DNA of 64,000 bases, from NCBI RefSeq assembly GCF_037338445.1, contig NZ_CP147838.1:310001-374000 (forward strand). The letters are read 5' to 3'. The notes beneath the pieces were generated by a model. That model ran no database searches, was not told the DNA's origin, and was given only the letters and a program-made list of their open reading frames with translations. Origin of the DNA: Salinibaculum sp. SYNS191. GTDB lineage: Archaea; Halobacteriota; Halobacteria; Halobacteriales; Haloarculaceae. Below, piece by piece: positions 60,408 through 64,000 of this stretch (position 1 is its first letter; each line of letters begins with the position of its first letter). The translations under genes and the position numbers were made by a program.

Positions 60408-60457
60408 GAGCGGATCGGAGATTCGCGAGCCTCGGCGTGAACGAGCGAAGCGAGTGA

Positions 60458-60528
60458 GCGCCGGTGGTCTAGTGGCAGGACCTGAGCCTTCCAAGCTCAT
60501 GGCCCGGGTTCAAATCCCGGCCGGCGCA
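60458..60528 (+). tRNA. tRNA-Gly (anticodon TCC)
   Basis: 71 nt with acceptor GCGCCGG/CCGGCGC, anticodon stem TGAGC/GCTCA around loop CTTCCAA, T-loop GTTCAAATC, discriminator A. CCA is not encoded. It lies downstream of the methyltransferase gene. Confidence 0.96.
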
Positions 60529-60630
60529 TTATTGTCTCGAACATCGTGAGAGACATAATCGCCCCGGCGGGATTCTGAACCCTGCAAGTCACAGCCTGCG
60601 CAGCGAAGCGAGCAGGAATGTCTTGCTCCG

Positions 60631-60652
60631 GTTCCAAATCCCGGCCGGCGCA
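60631..60652 (+). repeat. Duplicated 3' end of tRNA-Gly (att-like)
   Basis: GTTCCAAATCCCGGCCGGCGCA repeats the tRNA 3' end (GTTCAAATCCCGGCCGGCGCA, 60508-60528) with one inserted C. Between them are about 100 bp of non-coding sequence. This is the expected trace of an integrase target duplicated by a lost or deleted element. Confidence 0.6.
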
Positions 60653-60764
60653 CTTCTGCGAGGAACGAAAACGAGTAGCGATGCTGCCTGAGTGCTCCAA
60701 GTTCTAACGGCCGAGAGAACCGGGCGAGACGTCTACGGAGAGACGCCTACGCGTACCGATGGAG

Positions 60765-61163
60765 TCACCGCTCGACGGGCATCCACTCGTCGGACGAGAC
60801 GTACGCCTCCGGGTCGTCCGGGTCGTATATCCTGAATCGGTCCCCCTCTCGACGCGTACTGACTGTCGGGTGCTCCGCAGGCGCCGATGGTCCACCTGGG
60901 GACCGCTGTGCCCGCCGTCGCGAGTCGGTTGCGGGCAGGTTCTCCCGCCGGTCACCGACTACTATCTCGCCGACGGGCTCGGACCCGTCCCTCGACTCGG
61001 GTGCGGTCCCCTTCTCGCCGAACGTGACGAGCGAGCGGACGCCATCGAGCAGGCGGCTGGCAACCCCACGCAGGCGTACCCGGATACCTCTCGGTCCGTC
61101 CGACGCGTCGGTCTCCGAGGCGTGCTCACCGTCCCCCTCGATGGGTGTGATACCCATACTCAT
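60765..61163 (-). CDS. Hypothetical acidic protein
   Basis: A 132-residue soluble protein. The middle (about residues 30-100) is polar and low-complexity. The C-terminus DRFRIYDPDDPEAYVSSDEW is a short motif that resembles the C-terminal module of several small haloarchaeal proteins, but I cannot name the family. The start could be the ATG at 61163 or the second at 61157, which better suits a TATA-like TTTTTACC near 61176-61183. It is divergent from pdhA. Confidence 0.6.
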   Translation of the reverse strand: MSMGITPIEGDGEHASETDASDGPRGIRVRLRGVASRLLDGVRSLVTFGEKGTAPESRDGSEPVGEIVVGDRRENLPATDSRRRAQRSPGGPSAPAEHPTVSTRREGDRFRIYDPDDPEAYVSSDEWMPVER

Positions 61164-61239
61164 ACAACGGGAGCAACGGTAAAAACCGTTGTGTCGGTGA
61201 GGCAAAGAGCTATCAGCGACGCGTCCGTCCCGGCAGACT

Positions 61240-62361
61240 GTGACCGCCGACAGGACGCCGGACCGCGTCCAGATTCTCACTCCGGAGGGCAAGGTACGGG
61301 ACGGGGCAGAGGTGCCCGACATCGGCGACGAGCGCCTGGTCCGAATCTACGAGCAGATGCGCGTCGCGCGCCATCTGGACGAGCGCGCCACGACGCTGCA
61401 CCGACAGGGACGGATGGGGACGTATCCGCCCCTCGCCGGACAGGAGGCGGCGCAGGTCGCGTCGACGCACGCACTCGCACCGGACGACTGGATATCCTAC
61501 CAGTACCGCGAGCACGGGTCCGTCGTGGCCCGCGGCCTCTCCTACGAGTACCTGCTCTACTGGATGGGCCACGAGGCCGGCAACGAGTGGCTGCCCGAGC
61601 GCCACGTCTTCCCCGTCAACATCTCTATCGGGAGCCATCTGCCACACGCCGCCGGGATGGCGTGGGCGGCGAAGCTGAAGGGTGACGACGTCGCGGTCGC
61701 CTGTCACTTCGGGGACGGTGCCACCTCCGAGGGGGACTTCCACGAGGCGCTGAACTTCGCGGGCGTGTTCGACGTGCCCGCCATCTTCGTCTGCAACAAC
61801 AACCAGTACGCGATTTCGGTCCCGCGCAACCGACAGACCGCGAGCGCGACAATCGCCCAGAAAGCCCGGGCCTACGGGATGCGCGGCGTCCTCGTCGACG
61901 GGATGGACCCCCTCGCCGTCTACGAGGTGATGAGCGAGGCCGTCGAGCGGGCGAAGGACCCGGCGGCGACGCCGGACCACGACGCCGGACGGACCGCGCG
62001 GCCGACGCTGGTGGAGGCCGAGATGTACCGGCTCGGACCGCACACGACGGTCGACGACCCGTCGGTCTACCGCGAGGACGCTGAGGTCGAGCGGTGGCGC
62101 GAGCGGGACCCGATACCGCGGCTGGAGCGGTTCCTGCGCGACCGGGGGTTGCTGGACGACGAGGAGATAGACGCGCTGGAGGAGCGCATCGCCGAGGAAG
62201 TCGCAGAGATGGTCGACAGGGCGGAGTCCTACGAGGCCGACCCGACGGAGATGTTCGAGTACACCTACGCCGAACAGACGCCGCGACTGCGCGAGCAACA
62301 GGCGTACTTCGAGCGCTTGCGGGAGCGTCACCCCGACGAGACCTTCCGCCAGGACGAATGA
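61240..62361 (+). CDS. pdhA: Pyruvate/2-oxoacid dehydrogenase E1 component, alpha subunit
   Basis: A 373-residue thiamine-diphosphate E1-alpha. It shows RQGRMGTYPPLAGQEAAQV, the ThDP motif CHFGDGATSEGDFHEALNF (GDG...N) and FVCNNNQYAISVP. A GTG at 61240 is the start because no ATG lies before the conserved region (DRVQILTPEGKV). No E1-beta, E2 or E3 gene follows in the window, so the partner genes lie elsewhere or this is a paralog acting on another 2-oxoacid. Haloarchaea usually use ferredoxin oxidoreductases for pyruvate; branched-chain or other 2-oxoacid use is likely. Confidence 0.9.
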   Translation: MTADRTPDRVQILTPEGKVRDGAEVPDIGDERLVRIYEQMRVARHLDERATTLHRQGRMGTYPPLAGQEAAQVASTHALAPDDWISYQYREHGSVVARGLSYEYLLYWMGHEAGNEWLPERHVFPVNISIGSHLPHAAGMAWAAKLKGDDVAVACHFGDGATSEGDFHEALNFAGVFDVPAIFVCNNNQYAISVPRNRQTASATIAQKARAYGMRGVLVDGMDPLAVYEVMSEAVERAKDPAATPDHDAGRTARPTLVEAEMYRLGPHTTVDDPSVYREDAEVERWRERDPIPRLERFLRDRGLLDDEEIDALEERIAEEVAEMVDRAESYEADPTEMFEYTYAEQTPRLREQQAYFERLRERHPDETFRQDE

Positions 62362-62669
62362 CCGGGGAACCGACAGCCAACGACGTCGACCCATACGACC
62401 ACGTTCGCGCGACCGACCGGTCGTCGGTCCCGTCCGGCGTCTATCGGGTCGTCGGGACCGGTGACCCGGTGACGCTGGTGCGCGTGACCGACGCCGAGGG
62501 TCGCCGGCGACACACCGGGCAGGTCGTTTCGGTTCCGGCGGCGACGCTGTCGGCGTCGTTCGACCCCGCCGAGAACCCGGACCAGGGATTCGCGATTCGT
62601 GACCTGGTGGCCCCGTTCGTCACCGTCCCGCAGGCGGTGGCCTACTGGCTGCGTCGCCTGTTCCCCTAG
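62358..62669 (+). CDS. Hypothetical protein coupled to pdhA
   Basis: A 103-residue protein starting at an ATG that overlaps the pdhA stop (ATGA). The core VYRVVGTGDPVTLVRVTDAE and RRRHTGQVVSVPAATLSASF is beta-rich. The C-terminal hydrophobic stretch (VTVPQAVAYWLRRLF) is amphipathic. Unknown family. Its TAG overlaps the stop of the convergent HD gene (CTAG shared). Confidence 0.65.
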   Translation: MTGEPTANDVDPYDHVRATDRSSVPSGVYRVVGTGDPVTLVRVTDAEGRRRHTGQVVSVPAATLSASFDPAENPDQGFAIRDLVAPFVTVPQAVAYWLRRLFP

Positions 62670-63490
62670 AGTTCGATGCGCTCGACTATCTGGCCGTCCT
62701 CCTCGTGCGTGTTGAGCGCGACGATGCGGATGTCGTCTTCAAGCCCCGAGTCGTGGAGTTTCGCCTTCAGGAGGTTGTCGACCTGGTAGACGCCGGCGGC
62801 GTTGTTCATCTGAATCTCGACGAGGACGGGCTTGTCGTCGCCCTCGTGGAGCGTGACCCGCTCGATGGCCTGACTGGAGACGGTGTTGATGCCGCGGCCG
62901 CCGCGCTCGTAGGGGATGCGCGAGCGCCCCCGTTCCATGTCGAGCGCGTCCGCCACGCGGACGACGCCGGCCTCCAGCGTGAGCGGTTCTTCCTCGGTGT
63001 GGTGACAGAGGATCGCGTGCAGGACCTCCCCCTTCATCCGGATGCGGTCGCCAGTGTCGTAGAACTCGGGGAGAAAGCGGTCGAGGACGTCCGCGGCCAG
63101 CGGGATAGAGTAGTAGGGGTGTTCGTCGCGGTGGACGATGTGGCCGATGTCGTGCAGGACTGCCGCGAGCGCGATGATGACCGACTCGTCGGCCTCGTCG
63201 AGTCCCTGCTGGCGCGCGCCGTCGAACTCGACGTCGCCGCGTTTCAGCAGGTCGTACAGACACAGCGCGCGATTGCGGACGATGCTGATGTGCTTGCGCC
63301 CGTGGTCGTTGTACCGCTTGCGGACCACCGGATTGACGTTCTGTGCTTCCAGGTAGGCGTGTATCTCCTCGTCTGCGTCGACGGCGTCCAGGACGGCGTT
63401 GAGACGCTCGTCGGGGAACGCGTGGTCGGCGGCGGCGTCGTACACCCGGCCGCCGGAGGAATCCGACGCTGCGGAGTTCTCGTCGCTCAT
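62666..63490 (-). CDS. HD-domain phosphohydrolase
   Basis: A 274-residue protein. HD motifs are seen: an upstream His in YNDHGRKHISIV, the metal pair in VLHDIGHIVH (about residues 115-124), a later His in LCHHTEEE and an Asp in RVADALDMERG. The C-terminal domain is beta-rich (DKPVLVEIQMNNAAGVYQVD). It is related to archaeal HD proteins of unknown nucleotide specificity. The stops of this and the convergent gene share CTAG. Confidence 0.88.
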   Translation of the reverse strand: MSDENSAASDSSGGRVYDAAADHAFPDERLNAVLDAVDADEEIHAYLEAQNVNPVVRKRYNDHGRKHISIVRNRALCLYDLLKRGDVEFDGARQQGLDEADESVIIALAAVLHDIGHIVHRDEHPYYSIPLAADVLDRFLPEFYDTGDRIRMKGEVLHAILCHHTEEEPLTLEAGVVRVADALDMERGRSRIPYERGGRGINTVSSQAIERVTLHEGDDKPVLVEIQMNNAAGVYQVDNLLKAKLHDSGLEDDIRIVALNTHEEDGQIVERIEL

Positions 63491-63532
63491 GTACCGCGTA
63501 GATGTGTCGCCGGCAAAAAAGGGCTGCCCCGG

Positions 63533-64000
63533 TCAGTCGGCCGCTTCCGCCGCCGCTTCGAGTTCGTCGTAGTCCGGTTCGACGCCCGCGTCGTCGGTGA
63601 CCCAGGCGTAGGAGACGACGCCGTCGGAGTCGACGACGAAGACGGCGCGCTTGGCGATGTGCTCGACGCCGAGGTGGTCGAAGTTCATCGAGATGTCGTA
63701 GGCGTCGATGAGGTCACGCGTGGAGTCGCTGATGAGGTCGAAGTCGAGCCCGAGCTGGTCGCGGAACTCGTTGAGTGCGAAGGGCGTGTCGACGCTGACG
63801 CCGTAGACGGTCGCCCCGACGTCCTCGAAGGCCGCCAGGCGGTCGTCGAAGGTGTTCATCTCGTGACTGCAGACGCTGGTGAACGCGCCCGGGAAGAACG
63901 CGAGCACGAGCGGGCCGTCGCCGACCCGTTCCGAGAGCGTGAACTCCTCGATGTCGCCGTTCGCGAGCGGTGCTGTGAAATCCGGGGCCTCGTCGCCTTC
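63533..64000 (-). CDS. Peroxiredoxin (AhpC/TSA, Bcp-type), N-terminus beyond right edge
   Basis: 156 codons are present, open to the window edge. EGDEAPDFTAPLANGDIEEF near the start of the thioredoxin fold and the peroxidatic Cys in PGAFTSVCSHEMNTF are clear, with no obvious resolving Cys. SYAWVTDDAGVEPDYDELEA is the usual C-terminal segment. It reduces peroxides. Only the first few residues are likely missing. A start at the internal Met near 63907 would remove the beta-strand and is rejected. Confidence 0.92.
   Translation of the reverse strand, partial: EGDEAPDFTAPLANGDIEEFTLSERVGDGPLVLAFFPGAFTSVCSHEMNTFDDRLAAFEDVGATVYGVSVDTPFALNEFRDQLGLDFDLISDSTRDLIDAYDISMNFDHLGVEHIAKRAVFVVDSDGVVSYAWVTDDAGVEPDYDELEAAAEAAD

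Noticed and set aside
1..64000. CRISPR array or complete insertion sequence
   Set aside because: No regularly spaced identical repeats and no DDE or TnpB transposase were seen.

Overview
The window is a GC-rich haloarchaeal chromosome segment (class Halobacteria). The evidence is acidic proteins, archaeal information-processing genes (pelota, archaeal-type ribosomal proteins, RNA polymerase subunits D, N and K, RNase J, an archaeal-type TyrRS), mevalonate and isoprenoid genes for archaeal lipids, a menaquinone branch, and TATA boxes about 27 nt upstream of start codons with little or no leader. Gene content fits a Haloarcula-like genome, but the genus cannot be fixed from the sequence alone.

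Layout. 1-5.2 kb: a truncated histidine kinase, pelota (pelA), an AlkA-type DNA glycosylase, two unknown genes and the Y-family DNA polymerase dinB. 5.1-22.3 kb: a 17.1-kb integrative element bounded by an 89-bp direct repeat (one mismatch) that lies inside the coding sequence of dinB. The element carries a tyrosine integrase, an HTH-HNH protein, an HUH-like Rep candidate, two further HNH proteins (one membrane-anchored, one fused to a decayed recombinase domain), two PD-(D/E)XK-type nuclease candidates, a CAP-domain membrane protein, a three-gene operon that may encode a tail-hub-like protein, a SWIM protein, two 32-residue membrane proteins and several structured non-coding segments. 22.3-29.8 kb: the orphaned original 5' end of dinB, zinc proteins, menD-menF, small regulators, a PaaG-like crotonase and an ArsA/Get3 ATPase. 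29.8-42.1 kb: one long co-oriented run, tRNA-Ser, rps13-rps4-rps11-rpoD, tRNA-Leu, rpl18e-rpl13-rps9-rpoN-rpoK-eno-rps2, a membrane protein, mvk-ipk, an acidic membrane protein, rnj and idsA, joining translation and transcription to isoprenoid synthesis. 42.3-47.3 kb: a DUF1641/sulfide:quinone-reductase-like pair, the Fe-S carrier ApbC, a lipoprotein and unknowns. 47.4-55.5 kb: a nine-gene Mrp/Mnh-type cation/proton antiporter operon. 55.7-64 kb: a lipoprotein and a PKD protein sharing an AT-rich patch, tyrS with a Trm9-like methyltransferase, tRNA-Gly with duplicated flanking fragments, pdhA, an HD phosphohydrolase and a truncated peroxiredoxin.

Most unusual content. The element recombined into the codons for the polymerase active-site segment of dinB. 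It brought its own replacement first 21 codons, so the target gene stays open, and it stranded the host promoter and start codon 17 kb away. Within the element, two unrelated genes (18793 and 20422) are each preceded by three consecutive hairpins whose last arm ends on the A of the start codon, although the stem sequences differ. A 54-nt three-way-junction fold sits between two genes at 14551-14604. These are the best candidates for undescribed biology here. All functional statements rest on motif reading, without database searches.
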